Shown: positions 33,721 through 43,837, numbered from the stretch's first letter. The stretch is 64,000 nucleotides of DNA from Streptomyces nymphaeiformis (GCF_014203895.1 NZ_JACHJY010000001.1:620001-684000), one strand, 5' to 3'. The notes: a model not told the origin generated them from the letters alone. Translations and numbers: made by a program.

Positions 33721-33744
33721 CACCTACCGATCTACAGGTAGGTG
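33721..33744. promoter_or_regulatory. TetR operator upstream of the GH3 gene
   Basis: CACCTACC (33721-33728) and GGTAGGTG (33737-33744) are perfect 8-bp arms with spacer GATCTACA, about 54 nt before the GH3 start and 85 nt from the TetR start. Confidence 0.7.
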
Positions 33745-33797
33745 GGTGCACGATGGGCGCATCGGGGTCATCGGTACGTCAACGAGGAGGTACGGCC

Positions 33798-36236
33798 ATG
33801 GCGGAGAACACCGCGGAGACCGTGAGGAACGCGGTCGTCGAGGCGGCGCTCGGCAAGCTCGACCTGGACGCCAAGACGCGGCTGCTCGCCGGCCAGGACA
33901 TGTGGTCCCTGCCCGCCCTGCCCGAGATCGGCCTGAAGTCCCTGGTCATGTCCGACGGCCCCATCGGCGTCCGCGGCGTCCGCTGGACCGCCGACGACCC
34001 GTCCGTCGCGCTGCCGTCCCCGACCGCCCTGGCCGCCGCCTGGGACCCCGCGCTGGCCCGCCGGGCCGGGCGCCTCCTCGCCCAGGAGGCCCGCCGCAAG
34101 GGCGTCCACGTCCTCCTCGCGCCCACGGTCAACCTGCACCGCACGCCCCTCGGCGGCCGCCACTTCGAGGCCTACAGCGAGGACCCGTACCTCACCGGCG
34201 CCATCGGCACCGGCTACGTCCGGGGCGTCCAGGACGGCGGCGTCGGCACCACCGTCAAGCACTTCGTCGCCAACGACGCCGAGACCGACCGCTTCACCGT
34301 CGACAACCGGATCGCCCCCCGCCCGCTCCGCGAGCTCTACCTCGCCCCCTTCGAGGCCATCGTCAGGAACGCCCGCCCCTGGGGCATCATGACCGCCTAC
34401 AACCAGGTCAACGGCGTGACGATGACCGAGCACCACGAGCTCGTGAACGAGGTCCTGCGCGGCGAGTGGGGCTTCGACGGCTACAACGTCTCCGACTGGA
34501 TGGCCGCCCGCTCCACCACCGCCGACATCGCCGGCGGCCTCGACGTCGCCATGCCCGGCCCCGACACCGTCTACGGCCCGGCCCTCGCCGCCGCCGTCCG
34601 CGCCGGCGAGGTCGAGGAGTCCGCCGTCGACACCGCCGTGCGCAACGTCCTGCGGCTCGCCGCCCGCGTCGGCGCGCTCGAAGGCGCCCCGCCGGTCGTC
34701 ACCGAGCACCCCGCCGCCGTCGACGGCGACGCCCTCGCCCGCGAGATCGCCCGCCGCGGCTTCGTCCTCGTCCGCAACGAGAACGGCGCCCTGCCCCTCG
34801 CCGCCGGCCGCACCGTCGCCCTCTCCGGCGCCGCCGCCCGCGACGCCCGCGTCCTCGGCGGCGGCTCCGCCCAGGTCTTCCCCGACCACGTCGTCTCCCC
34901 GCTCGACGGCCTCACCGCCGCCCTGCCCGACGACGCGCTCACCTTCACGATCGGCGCCGACCCCAGCGAGGAACTCGCCCCCGCCGACCAGGGCTTCACC
35001 CTCCGCGCCCGCTGCCGCGACGCCTCCGGCACCGTCATCGGCGAGGGCTCCCTGCCCAACGGCCAGGTCCAGTGGATCGGCGACGACCTCCCCGCCGGCG
35101 TCACCCACGAGGCCCTCGCCTCCATCGAGGTCGTCGGCACCTTCACCCCGCGCGAGTCCGGCGAGCACGCCTTCGGCACCCGCGGCCTCGGCGCCTTCGC
35201 CCTCACCGTCGCCGGCGAGACCGTCTACGAGGGCACCCAGGCCCTGGGCCCCGAGACCGACCCCTTCGAGGCCTTCTTCGGCTCCCCGGTCGAGCGCGGC
35301 AAGGTCGCGCTCACCGCCGGCGAGACCGTCGAGGTCTCCCTGCTGCACACCCTGGACAAGGAGTTCGCGGCCCCGCTGCCGGCCGTCATGTTCTCCTTCG
35401 TCCACCTCGCTCCCCGCCGTGACCCCGACGAACTGATCGCCGAGGCCGTGGAGGCCGCCCGCGCCGCCGACACCGCCGTCGTGGTCGTCGCCACCACCGA
35501 GCGCGTCGAGTCCGAGGGCTTCGACCGCAAGGACCTCGCCCTCCCCGGCCGCCAGGACGACCTCGTACGGGCCGTGGCCGCCGTCAACCCGAACACCGTC
35601 GTCGTCGTCAACGCCGGCTCCCCGGTCGAGCTGCCCTGGCGCGAGGACGTCGCCGCGATCCTGCTCAGCTGGTTCCCCGGCCAGGAGGGCGGCGCCGCCC
35701 TCGCCGACGTCCTCACCGGCGCCGAGGAGCCCGGCGGCCGCCTCCCCACCACCTGGCCCGTCACCCTCGCCGACGCCCCCGTCACCGAGGTCACCCCGAC
35801 GGACGGCGAACTGCACTACGGCGAAGGCGTCTTCATCGGCTACCGCGCCTGGGACAAGGCCGGCGCCGTCCCCGCGTACCCCTTCGGCCACGGCCTCGGC
35901 TACACCACCTGGTCGTACGAGGCCCTGACCGCGACCCCGGACGCGGTCACCGTCCGGATCACCAACACCGGCGACCGGCCCGGCCGCGAGACCGTCCAGA
36001 TCTACCTGGCGCCGACCGCCGACACGGTGGAGCGCCCCGCCCGCTGGCTGGCCGCCTTCGCGAGCGTCGAGGCCGCGCCCGGCGAGAGCGTCGAGACCGA
36101 GATCGCGCTGCCCCGCCGCGCCTTCGAGATCTGGGACGAGGAGAAGAACGACTGGACCCTCGTCACGGGCGCGTACGAGGTCGTCGCCGCCCACTCCCTG
36201 ACGGACGGGCGCCTGACCGCCACCCTGGAGGTCTGA
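33798..36236 (+). CDS. Glycoside hydrolase family 3 beta-glucosidase with PA14-like insert
   Basis: This 812-residue enzyme releases terminal beta-linked sugars. The GH3 N-terminal barrel contains LVMSDGPIGVRG, TVKHFVANDAETDR and the nucleophile aspartate in GYNVSDWMA (about 235). The C-terminal sandwich has ERVESEGFDRKDLALPG, where the acid/base glutamate is expected. Between them, about residues 400-540 form a beta-rich insert resembling PA14, as in Kluyveromyces BglI-type enzymes. A fibronectin-like domain ends the protein. No signal peptide is seen, so it should act on imported oligosaccharides in the cytoplasm. It is controlled by the divergent TetR gene. A hairpin follows. Confidence 0.93.
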   Translation: MAENTAETVRNAVVEAALGKLDLDAKTRLLAGQDMWSLPALPEIGLKSLVMSDGPIGVRGVRWTADDPSVALPSPTALAAAWDPALARRAGRLLAQEARRKGVHVLLAPTVNLHRTPLGGRHFEAYSEDPYLTGAIGTGYVRGVQDGGVGTTVKHFVANDAETDRFTVDNRIAPRPLRELYLAPFEAIVRNARPWGIMTAYNQVNGVTMTEHHELVNEVLRGEWGFDGYNVSDWMAARSTTADIAGGLDVAMPGPDTVYGPALAAAVRAGEVEESAVDTAVRNVLRLAARVGALEGAPPVVTEHPAAVDGDALAREIARRGFVLVRNENGALPLAAGRTVALSGAAARDARVLGGGSAQVFPDHVVSPLDGLTAALPDDALTFTIGADPSEELAPADQGFTLRARCRDASGTVIGEGSLPNGQVQWIGDDLPAGVTHEALASIEVVGTFTPRESGEHAFGTRGLGAFALTVAGETVYEGTQALGPETDPFEAFFGSPVERGKVALTAGETVEVSLLHTLDKEFAAPLPAVMFSFVHLAPRRDPDELIAEAVEAARAADTAVVVVATTERVESEGFDRKDLALPGRQDDLVRAVAAVNPNTVVVVNAGSPVELPWREDVAAILLSWFPGQEGGAALADVLTGAEEPGGRLPTTWPVTLADAPVTEVTPTDGELHYGEGVFIGYRAWDKAGAVPAYPFGHGLGYTTWSYEALTATPDAVTVRITNTGDRPGRETVQIYLAPTADTVERPARWLAAFASVEAAPGESVETEIALPRRAFEIWDEEKNDWTLVTGAYEVVAAHSLTDGRLTATLEV

Positions 36237-36249
36237 CCTCCCCACGACC

Positions 36250-36287
36250 GGGCCCCGGGGCGGAACCTGACAACCGCCCCGGGGTCC
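36250..36287. terminator. Bidirectional terminator after the GH3 gene
   Basis: GC arms of 14 nt (36250-36263 and 36274-36287), with one G-U pair and a 10-nt loop, lie between the convergent GH3 and SGNH genes. Confidence 0.75.
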
Positions 36288-36288
36288 C

Positions 36289-37170
36289 TCACTCCTTCGT
36301 GATCCGCCGGTACGCCAGCTCCGCGAGCCGCGCCTGCCCGTCCCTGCTCGGATGGAACCAGTCCCAGGGGCTCAGCTGCCCGCCGTCGAAGCGGAACCCG
36401 AAGACCGCCCCGCCGTCGTACCGGCAGCGCGCGTCCTTCGCGCAGACCTCCCCCAGGACCTCGTTGTACGCCACCACCCGGTCCCGCACCGCCGCCCGCC
36501 GCTTCTCGGCCGCAGGGCCCAGGTCCTCCGCGTCCGCCAGCATCGCCCCGCAGATCCCCAGCTTCCACACCTGGCGCCCCACCGGGCTCACCCGCCCCGT
36601 CGACCACAGGTGCCTCAGGTCCGGCACGCTCGCCACGTACACCTGCGCCTTCGGCGCGCCCGCCCGCAGCCGGGCGAGAGCCGTCTCGAAGTCGGCACGG
36701 AAGTCGGCCACCGGGGTCATCAGGTCCGGGGTGGGCCGGCAGGCGTCGTTCGCGCCCATCATCACCGTCACCAGCTCGGGCTTCTCCGCGGCCGCCCCGG
36801 CCATCTGCGCGGGCAGCTCCGCCATCCGGGCGCCCGTCCGGGCCAGGTTCCAGCTGCGGGTGGCCACCTTCTCGGGACCGAGCAGCCGCAGCGCCAGGCT
36901 GTTGACGGCGGTGTCCGTCCCGGTCGCCCACGACACCTCCGGGCAGTCCGCCAGGACGGAGCACGCGTCGAAGGCGCGGGTCACGGAGTCGCCGACGGCC
37001 GCGACGGAGGCGGGGGAGACGTCCCAGGGCGGCTTCGGCCTCGGCGTGGACGCCCTGACGGGAGGGGTCGCCTCCGGGCCTCCGGCCGTGCAGCCGGAGA
37101 GCGCCCCGCCGCACAGCAGCGCGGCCGTCGCGGCGGCGACAGCGGTACGGAATCGGCGTCGGCCGCGCAT
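36289..37170 (-). CDS. SGNH/GDSL-hydrolase lipoprotein
   Basis: This is a 293-residue secreted lipoprotein. The signal ends in lipobox LSGC (CGGALSGCTAGG; lipid-bearing Cys at about 27). The SGNH blocks are present: AVGDSVT with the catalytic serine, an Asn/Gly block around SWNLARTGA, MMGANDA and the C-terminal DWFHPS with the catalytic Asp/His. It is probably an esterase or lipase anchored outside the membrane. The ATG at 37170 follows GGAGGGG. It is divergent from the DUF3145 gene. Confidence 0.9.
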   Translation of the reverse strand: MRGRRRFRTAVAAATAALLCGGALSGCTAGGPEATPPVRASTPRPKPPWDVSPASVAAVGDSVTRAFDACSVLADCPEVSWATGTDTAVNSLALRLLGPEKVATRSWNLARTGARMAELPAQMAGAAAEKPELVTVMMGANDACRPTPDLMTPVADFRADFETALARLRAGAPKAQVYVASVPDLRHLWSTGRVSPVGRQVWKLGICGAMLADAEDLGPAAEKRRAAVRDRVVAYNEVLGEVCAKDARCRYDGGAVFGFRFDGGQLSPWDWFHPSRDGQARLAELAYRRITKE

Positions 37171-37429
37171 CCCCGGCCCCTCCTTCGGCGTCCTGGCGGG
37201 TGAAAGCTTCGTGTCCACCGGCCCCCGGACCGACCGTACGTCACACCGATGACGGTGCGGCACGGTAGCTTTTCCCCCGTCGAACCAGAGGCGTCTTCGC
37301 CGACCGGCTCCGGTAAATTACATCACGTCACATGCTGTCCCCTTTTCGAGGGTTTGCGATGTTCTGCTCCTGATGCTGTTTACTGAGGCCGCTGGGAAAG
37401 GCGAACCTCGTCCCACACTGGAGGTCCCG

Positions 37430-37924
37430 GTGACGACACGTGGAGTCCTGTACGTTCACTCCGCACCGCGCGCGATGTGCCCGCACGTCGAATGGGCGGT
37501 CGCGGGTGTCCTCGGTGCGAGGGTCCAGCTCGACTGGATCCGCCAGCCGGCGTCCCCCGGCACCTGGAGAGCCGAGTTCTCCTGGCAGGGCCAGACCGGC
37601 ACCGCCTCCAGACTCGCCTCCGCCCTGCGCGGCTGGCAGATGCTCCGCTTCGAGGTCACCGCGGAACCCTGCCCCACCGCCGAGGGCGAGCGCTACAGCG
37701 CCACCCCCGACCTGGGCATCTTCCACGCCGTCACCGGCATGCACGGGGACATCCTGATCCCCGAGGACCGGCTGCGGGCCGCCCTCGCGCGCTCCAAGGA
37801 CGGCGAGACCCAGCTGGAGGCGGAGATCGCCAAGCTCCTCGGCAAGCCCTGGGACGACGAACTGGAACCCTTCCGCTACGCCGGCGAGGGCGCCCCCGTC
37901 CGCTGGCTCCACCAGGTGGTCTGA
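37430..37924 (+). CDS. DUF3145 conserved actinobacterial protein
   Basis: This 164-residue protein is of the actinobacteria-specific DUF3145 family, function unknown. It starts TTRGVLYVHSAPRAMCPHVEWAV, which is the conserved family opening and supports the GTG at 37430 (GGAGG 6 nt before). It always, as far as I recall, sits tail-to-tail with the fabD-fabH-acpP-fabF operon in Streptomyces, as here, hinting at a link to fatty-acid metabolism. Confidence 0.9.
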   Translation: MTTRGVLYVHSAPRAMCPHVEWAVAGVLGARVQLDWIRQPASPGTWRAEFSWQGQTGTASRLASALRGWQMLRFEVTAEPCPTAEGERYSATPDLGIFHAVTGMHGDILIPEDRLRAALARSKDGETQLEAEIAKLLGKPWDDELEPFRYAGEGAPVRWLHQVV

Positions 37925-37973
37925 CACGTCGAAGGCCCACCCCCGGACCGGGGGTGGGCCTTCGACGTGTCAG
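37921..37973. terminator. Very long bidirectional terminator
   Basis: Arms of about 24-26 bp (beginning CTGACACGTC and ending GACGTGTCAG) are perfectly complementary around a short central loop. The left arm includes the TGA stop of the DUF3145 gene. Confidence 0.85.
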
Positions 37974-37980
37974 TCAGGGA

Positions 37981-38035
37981 TCAGACCGTGCGGAACGCCA
38001 GGACCACGTTGTGGCCGCCGAAGCCGAAGCTGTTG
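37981..38035 (-). pseudogene. Duplicate remnant of the fabF 3' end
   Basis: These 55 bp match 38161-38215, the last 18 codons and stop of fabF, with a single difference (g at 37990 for a at 38170). The copies are exactly 180 bp apart. The remnant encodes NSFGFGGHNVVLAFRTV plus stop but has no upstream coding sequence, start or ribosome site. It lies beyond fabF's own hairpins and before the shared terminator at 37921-37973. Confidence 0.9.
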
Positions 38036-38115
38036 GCCTCTTCTTCGTGCGTCCCTCGCACCGCTTCGCGGGCTTCGGGGCGCTGCGCCGGACTCCGTCC
38101 GGCGGGTACGGCGGA

Positions 38116-38142
38116 GGCCCGCCCCCGTGCTGGGAGCGGGCC
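38116..38142 (-). terminator. Hairpin directly after fabF
   Basis: Read with fabF, GGCCCGC and GCGGGCC (38142-38136 and 38122-38116) pair around a 13-nt loop, about 20 nt after the fabF stop. A second small stem (GCCGGAC/GTCCGGC) follows. Confidence 0.6.
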
Positions 38143-38160
38143 TTATCGCTCAAGCGGGCG

Positions 38161-39423
38161 TCAGACCGTACGGAACGCCAGGACCACGTTGTGGCCGCCG
38201 AAGCCGAAGCTGTTGTTGATCGCGGCGATCGTGCCCTGCGGGAGCTCGCGGGGCTCGTCGCGGACGATGTCCGCCTCGACGTCCGGGTCCAGGTCGTCGA
38301 CGTTGATCGTCGGCGGGGCCAGACGGTGGTGGAGCGCCAGGACCGTCGCGACGGTCTCGATGCCGCCCGCGCCACCGAGGAGGTGACCGGTCATCGACTT
38401 CGTCGCGGAGATCGCGACGTGGTCCAGGTCGTCGCCCAGGACCTTCCGCAGCGCCTTGATCTCGGCGACGTCGCCCTGCGGCGTCGACGTGGCGTGCGCG
38501 TTGAGGTGGACGACCTCGGACGGCTTGAGGTCCGTCGAGTCCAGCAGGTTCTGCATCGCGGCGGCGATGCCCCGGCCGGTCGGCTCGGGCTGCGCGATGT
38601 GGTGGCTGTCGGCCGACAGGCCCTGGCCGAGCACCTCGCAGTAGATGCGCGCGCCGCGCGCCTTCGCGTGCTCCTCGGACTCCAGGATCACGACGCCGGC
38701 GCCCTCGCCGAGCACGAAGCCGTCGCGGCCGGTGTCGTAGGGACGCGAGGCCTTCGTCGGCTCGTCGTTGCTCTTGGACATCGCCATCATGTTGGCGAAG
38801 GCGGCGATCGGCAGCGGGTGGATCGCGGCCTCGGTACCGCCGGCGACGACCACGTCGGCACGGCCGGTACGGATCATCTCGACGGCGTAGCCGATCGCCT
38901 CGGCACCCGACGCGCACGCGGAGACGGGGGTGTGGACGCCCGCCCGGGCGTTCACCTCCAGGCCCACGTTCGCGGAGGGGCTGTTGGGCATGAGCATGGG
39001 CACGGTGTGCGGGGAGACGCGGCGGACGCCCTTCTCCTTCAGCACGTCGTACTGGTCGAGCAGCGTGGTGACACCGCCGATGCCGGAGGCGATGACGGAG
39101 CCGAGCCGCTCGGGCGCGATGCTCTCGTCCTCGCCGGCGGGCGCGGTGTAGCCCGCGTCGGCCCAGGCCTCACGGGCCGCGATCAGCGCGAACTGCGCCG
39201 AGCGGTCCAGCTTGCGGGCGAGCGGGCGGGGCAGGACGTCGCCGGGGTCGACCGCGGCGAGGGCCGCGATCTTGACGGGCAGTTCGGCGAAGCGCTCGCC
39301 CTCCAGGGGCTTGACGCCGGAGCGCCCCGCGAGAAGACCTTCCCAGGTCGACGCGGAGTCGCCACCCAGCGGTGTGGTTGCGCCGATACCGGTGACGACC
39401 ACGGTGCGATTGGTCGAGCTCAC
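38161..39423 (-). CDS. fabF: 3-oxoacyl-ACP synthase II (FabF) of the housekeeping FAS
   Basis: This enzyme elongates acyl-ACP with malonyl-ACP in type II fatty acid synthesis. The 420 residues have the Cys-His-His triad: Cys in TPVSACASGAEAIGY (about 173), His in NAHATSTPQGD (about 310) and His in SMTGHLLGGAGG (about 345). The GTG at 39423 gives the usual SSTNRTVVVTGIGATTPLGG start. It is the last gene of the fabD-fabH-acpP-fabF operon, whose activator FasR is encoded upstream. A 55-bp copy of its end lies downstream at 37981-38035. Confidence 0.96.
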   Translation of the reverse strand: MSSTNRTVVVTGIGATTPLGGDSASTWEGLLAGRSGVKPLEGERFAELPVKIAALAAVDPGDVLPRPLARKLDRSAQFALIAAREAWADAGYTAPAGEDESIAPERLGSVIASGIGGVTTLLDQYDVLKEKGVRRVSPHTVPMLMPNSPSANVGLEVNARAGVHTPVSACASGAEAIGYAVEMIRTGRADVVVAGGTEAAIHPLPIAAFANMMAMSKSNDEPTKASRPYDTGRDGFVLGEGAGVVILESEEHAKARGARIYCEVLGQGLSADSHHIAQPEPTGRGIAAAMQNLLDSTDLKPSEVVHLNAHATSTPQGDVAEIKALRKVLGDDLDHVAISATKSMTGHLLGGAGGIETVATVLALHHRLAPPTINVDDLDPDVEADIVRDEPRELPQGTIAAINNSFGFGGHNVVLAFRTV

Positions 39424-39517
39424 AGGAATTCGTTCTCCATGTGTGTGATGGTCGGAATACGGCGCCACCGCCGGGTGGCGGACCGAGTCAGTGTGGACCG
39501 AGTCGGCAGGGGCCGAA

Positions 39518-39766
39518 TCAGGCCTGGTGCTTCAGGATGTAGTCGGCAGCGTCGCCAACCGTCTTGAGGTTCTTGACGTCCTCGTCCGGGATCTTGACGT
39601 CGAAGCGCTCTTCGGCGGCGACGACGACCTCGACCATGGAGAGCGAGTCGACGTCCAGGTCGTCGGTGAAGGACTTGTCCAGCTGGACGTCCTCGACCGG
39701 GATGCCGGCGATCTCGTTGACGATCTCGGCGAGGCCTTCGACGATCTGTTCCTGGGTGGCGGCCAT
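39518..39766 (-). CDS. acpP: Acyl carrier protein AcpP
   Basis: This 82-residue carrier of growing fatty acyl chains has the phosphopantetheine serine at Ser41 in TDDLDVDSLSMVEVV. It is flanked by fabH upstream and fabF downstream in the standard Streptomyces order. GGAGCGCC precedes the ATG. Confidence 0.97.
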   Translation of the reverse strand: MAATQEQIVEGLAEIVNEIAGIPVEDVQLDKSFTDDLDVDSLSMVEVVVAAEERFDVKIPDEDVKNLKTVGDAADYILKHQA

Positions 39767-39822
39767 GGTGGCGCTCCTTCTTGTGTTTGCTTGAGGTACG
39801 GACTTCCGGAGAACCGGAGTGC

Positions 39823-40854
<1,032 letters not shown>

Positions 40855-40872
40855 GTTTCTCGACACTCCTTG

Positions 40873-41814
40873 TCAGACGGCCGCGTGCTCGGCGATGAGC
40901 GTACGGGCCGCGTCGAGGTCGTCGGGAGTCTTGAGCGCGACCGTGGCCACGCCCGGCAGGGCCCGCTTGGCGATGCCGGTCAGGGTGCCGCCGGGGCACA
41001 CCTCGATCAGCGCGGTCGCGCCGAGCTCCTGGAAGGTCTCCATGCACAGGTCCCAGCGGACCGGGTTCGCGACCTGGCCGACGAGACGGGCCACGACCTC
41101 GGCGCCGTCGGTGACGACCTGTCCGTCCTTGTTGGAGACGTAGCGCGTGACCGGGGCGGCCGGGGACAGCTCCTGCGCCGCCGCCTCCAGCTTCGCCACG
41201 GCCGGGGCCATGTGGTGCGTGTGGAACGCGCCCGCGACCTTGAGCGCGACGACCCGGCGGACGCCCTCGGGCTTGTCGGCCTCCAGGGCGGCCAGCTGCT
41301 CCAGCGTGCCGGCGGCCACGATCTGGCCGGCGCCGTTCACGTTGGCGGCCGTCAGGCCCAGCTTCTCCAGGTGGGGGACGGTGACCTCGGGGTCGCCGCC
41401 GAGCAGCGCCGACATGCCCGTCGCGGTGATCGCGGCGGCCTCGGCCATCGCGAGTCCACGGGTACGGACGAGGCGCAGCGCGGCGGTGTCGTCGAGGACG
41501 CCCGCGAACGCGGCGGCGGTGAACTCGCCGACGCTGTGTCCGGCGACGACGCCGGACGTCCCCGCCGCGTCAGCGGCTGATGTCCCAGTGCCGAGCGCGG
41601 CCGCGGACAGCAGGCCGGCGGCGACGAGGAGGGGCTGTGCCACGGCGGTGTCGCGGATCTCGTCCGCGTCAGCCTTCGTCCCGTAATGGGCGAGGTCGAG
41701 CCCGATGGCGTCGGACCAGGCCGCGATGCGGTCGGAGGCGCCGGGAAGTTCGAGCCAGGGGGTCAGGAAGCCGGGCGTCTGGGCGCCTTGGCCGGGAGCG
41801 ACGAGTACGAGCAC
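40873..41814 (-). CDS. fabD: Malonyl-CoA:ACP transacylase (FabD)
   Basis: This enzyme loads malonate from CoA onto AcpP and is also used by polyketide synthases. The 313 residues have LVAPGQGAQTPGFL, the nucleophilic serine in VAGHSVGEFTAAA (Ser94) and the histidine in AGAFHTHHM. It starts at GTG 41814 (VLVLVAPGQGAQ); a GTG two codons upstream is possible. First gene of the fab operon, 89 nt downstream of fasR. Confidence 0.96.
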   Translation of the reverse strand: MLVLVAPGQGAQTPGFLTPWLELPGASDRIAAWSDAIGLDLAHYGTKADADEIRDTAVAQPLLVAAGLLSAAALGTGTSAADAAGTSGVVAGHSVGEFTAAAFAGVLDDTAALRLVRTRGLAMAEAAAITATGMSALLGGDPEVTVPHLEKLGLTAANVNGAGQIVAAGTLEQLAALEADKPEGVRRVVALKVAGAFHTHHMAPAVAKLEAAAQELSPAAPVTRYVSNKDGQVVTDGAEVVARLVGQVANPVRWDLCMETFQELGATALIEVCPGGTLTGIAKRALPGVATVALKTPDDLDAARTLIAEHAAV

Positions 41815-41820
41815 CCTCAC

Positions 41821-41903
41821 ACTCTCTCTTGGGGACGGCTTCGAGCGCCCGTGGGGACAAGGACGAAGAACCGTCGGGGGAATTGTTGGTGTTCGACAAA
41901 AGT
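41821..41903 (-). promoter_or_regulatory. fab operon promoter region / likely FasR target
   Basis: This is the 83-bp gap between fasR and fabD, which carries a long non-coding leader-like sequence. FasR is known in S. coelicolor to bind upstream of fabD and activate the operon. I can point to a TAGACT and TTGTCG near 41889-41905 as possible -35 elements but cannot define the site. Confidence 0.4.
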
Positions 41904-43085
41904 CTAGGACTGCGGATCTCCGTCGGCCAAGCGTCCCAGGATCAGGGCGATCCGCAGCGTGAACGCGGAGCGAACATCGGAGGGTGACCAGCCGGTGACG
42001 TCGGTCACACGTCGAAGCCGGTAGCGCACGGTGTTCGGGTGGACGAAGAGCATCCGGGCCGCGCCTTCCAGGCTGCTCGCCTGCTCCAGATAGACACTGA
42101 GAGTTTCGAGCAGCGCAGACCCGGCCTCCTCCAGCGGTCTGTAGATCTCCTCCACCAACTGCTCGCGCGCCGAAGGGTCGGAGGCGATCGCGCGCTCCGG
42201 GAGGAGATCGTCCGCCAGGACCGGCCGGGGCGCGTCCTGCCACGCCGAGCAGGCCTTGAGTCCGGCGGCCGCCGCCTGCGCGGACCGGGTCGCGGCGAGC
42301 AGGTCGGGGACGACGGGCCCGGCGACGACGGGCCCGGCCGCGTACGGCCCGATCAGCGCCTTCGCGACGGCGAGCGGATTGTCGTTCCCGCCGGCGATGA
42401 CGACGAGCCGGTCGCCGAGGACGCCGGTGAGGACCTGGAGCTTGGCGTGCCGGGCGGCGCGGCGGATCGCCTCCACGGTCAGCTCGCTGTCGCCGTCGGG
42501 GGCGGTGCCGAGGACGACGCACACGTGATCGGGCGAGCTCCAGCCGAGGGCTGCCGCGCGGGACACGGCGCCCTCGTCGGCCTCGCCCGACAGCACCGCG
42601 TTGACGACGAGCGATTCGAGCCGGGCGTCCCAGGCGCCCCGGGCCTCGGCGGCCTGGGCGTACACCTGGGCGGTGGCGAACGCGATCTCCCGCGCGTACA
42701 CGAGCAGCGCCTCGCGGAGCACGGACTCGTCGCCGGGGGCGGCGACCTCCTCGATCGCCGACTCCATGACCTCGATGGTCGTCCGGACCATCTCCACGGT
42801 CTGGCGCAGGGTGATCGCGCGGGTCAGCTCGCGGGGCGCCGTGCCGAAGACGTCGGTGGAGATGGCCTGCGGGGTCTCCGGGTGCCGGAACCACTCCGTG
42901 AACGCGGCGATGCCGGCCTGGGCGACCAGGCCGATCCACGACCGGTTCTCGGGCGGCATCGCGCGGTACCACGGCAGCGTCTCGTCCATGCGGGCGATGG
43001 CGCCGGCGGCGAGCCGCCCGGACGACTGTTCGAGGCGCTTCAGGGTCGCGGCGTGCGGATGGGCGGCGTTCACGGGTTCAGGCAC
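41904..43085 (-). CDS. fasR: FasR, PucR-type activator of fatty acid synthesis
   Basis: This is a 393-residue regulator that, in S. coelicolor, activates fabD-fabH-acpP-fabF. A GGDEF-like/coiled central region ends in a PucR-type C-terminal helix-turn-helix (SSLEGAARMLFVHPNTVRYRLRRVTDVTG, about 340-368). The sequence agrees almost throughout with S. coelicolor FasR as I remember it. It is immediately upstream of fabD on the same strand. The GTG at 43085 is used. Divergent neighbour is a pirin gene. Confidence 0.93.
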   Translation of the reverse strand: MPEPVNAAHPHAATLKRLEQSSGRLAAGAIARMDETLPWYRAMPPENRSWIGLVAQAGIAAFTEWFRHPETPQAISTDVFGTAPRELTRAITLRQTVEMVRTTIEVMESAIEEVAAPGDESVLREALLVYAREIAFATAQVYAQAAEARGAWDARLESLVVNAVLSGEADEGAVSRAAALGWSSPDHVCVVLGTAPDGDSELTVEAIRRAARHAKLQVLTGVLGDRLVVIAGGNDNPLAVAKALIGPYAAGPVVAGPVVPDLLAATRSAQAAAAGLKACSAWQDAPRPVLADDLLPERAIASDPSAREQLVEEIYRPLEEAGSALLETLSVYLEQASSLEGAARMLFVHPNTVRYRLRRVTDVTGWSPSDVRSAFTLRIALILGRLADGDPQS

Positions 43086-43164
43086 GGGGACAAGACTGCC
43101 TTATCGGGACGCCGGCATGCGGGGTCGGGGCGGTTTCGCCGGTGGCGAGGGCTACCGTGGCCCC

Positions 43165-43833
43165 GTGATACGCATCCAGCGCGCCGCCGAGCGGTACCCC
43201 GGGGGCGACCCGGAGGCCGGGATCCACACCCGGCACGCCCTGTCCTTCGGGCCGCACTACGACCCCGACAACCTCCGCTTCGGCGCGCTCCTCGCCGTCA
43301 ACGAGGAGCGGCTCGCCCCGGGCGCCGGCTTCGACGAGCACCCCCACTCGCACACGGAGATCGTGACCTGGGTGGTGGAGGGCGAGCTGACCCACCACGA
43401 CTCGACCGGGCACACGACGGTCGTCCGCGCCGGCGACCTCCAGCACCTCGGCTCGGCGGCCGGGGTCCGCCACGTCGAACACAACGACGCCGACGTCCCC
43501 CTCACCTTCGTCCAGATGTGGCTGGCCCCGCTGGCGCCGGGCGGGGCCCCCTCGTACGAGGTGGTGCGCGGCCTCGGCGCCCCGTACGCCCTCCCGGCGG
43601 CGGACGCGGTGCTGCACGTCGAGCGCCTGACCGCGGGGACCCGGACCGCGCTCCCGGCCGCCGACCACGTGTACGCGCACGTGGTGCGGGGCGCGGTGCG
43701 GCTCGACGGCGAGGAGCTCGGCCCCGGCGACGCGGCCCGGATCACCGACAGCGGGGGACCCGGACTGACCGCCACGACCGACGCGGAGGTCCTGGTCTGG
43801 GAGATGCGGGACTGGCGCAAGGCCCTGGGCTGA
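43165..43833 (+). CDS. Pirin-family bicupin protein
   Basis: This is a 222-residue protein of two cupin domains. The metal-site pattern GFDEHPHSHTEIVTWVVEGELTHHD gives the His/His/His/Glu ligands of pirin (about 56-80). Pirins are iron proteins, some with quercetinase activity, others regulatory. Here the role is unknown. The GTG at 43165 follows GCTACCGTGGCCCC, with no clear ribosome site, so a leaderless start is possible. Confidence 0.9.
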   Translation: MIRIQRAAERYPGGDPEAGIHTRHALSFGPHYDPDNLRFGALLAVNEERLAPGAGFDEHPHSHTEIVTWVVEGELTHHDSTGHTTVVRAGDLQHLGSAAGVRHVEHNDADVPLTFVQMWLAPLAPGGAPSYEVVRGLGAPYALPAADAVLHVERLTAGTRTALPAADHVYAHVVRGAVRLDGEELGPGDAARITDSGGPGLTATTDAEVLVWEMRDWRKALG

Positions 43834-43837
43834 CCTT

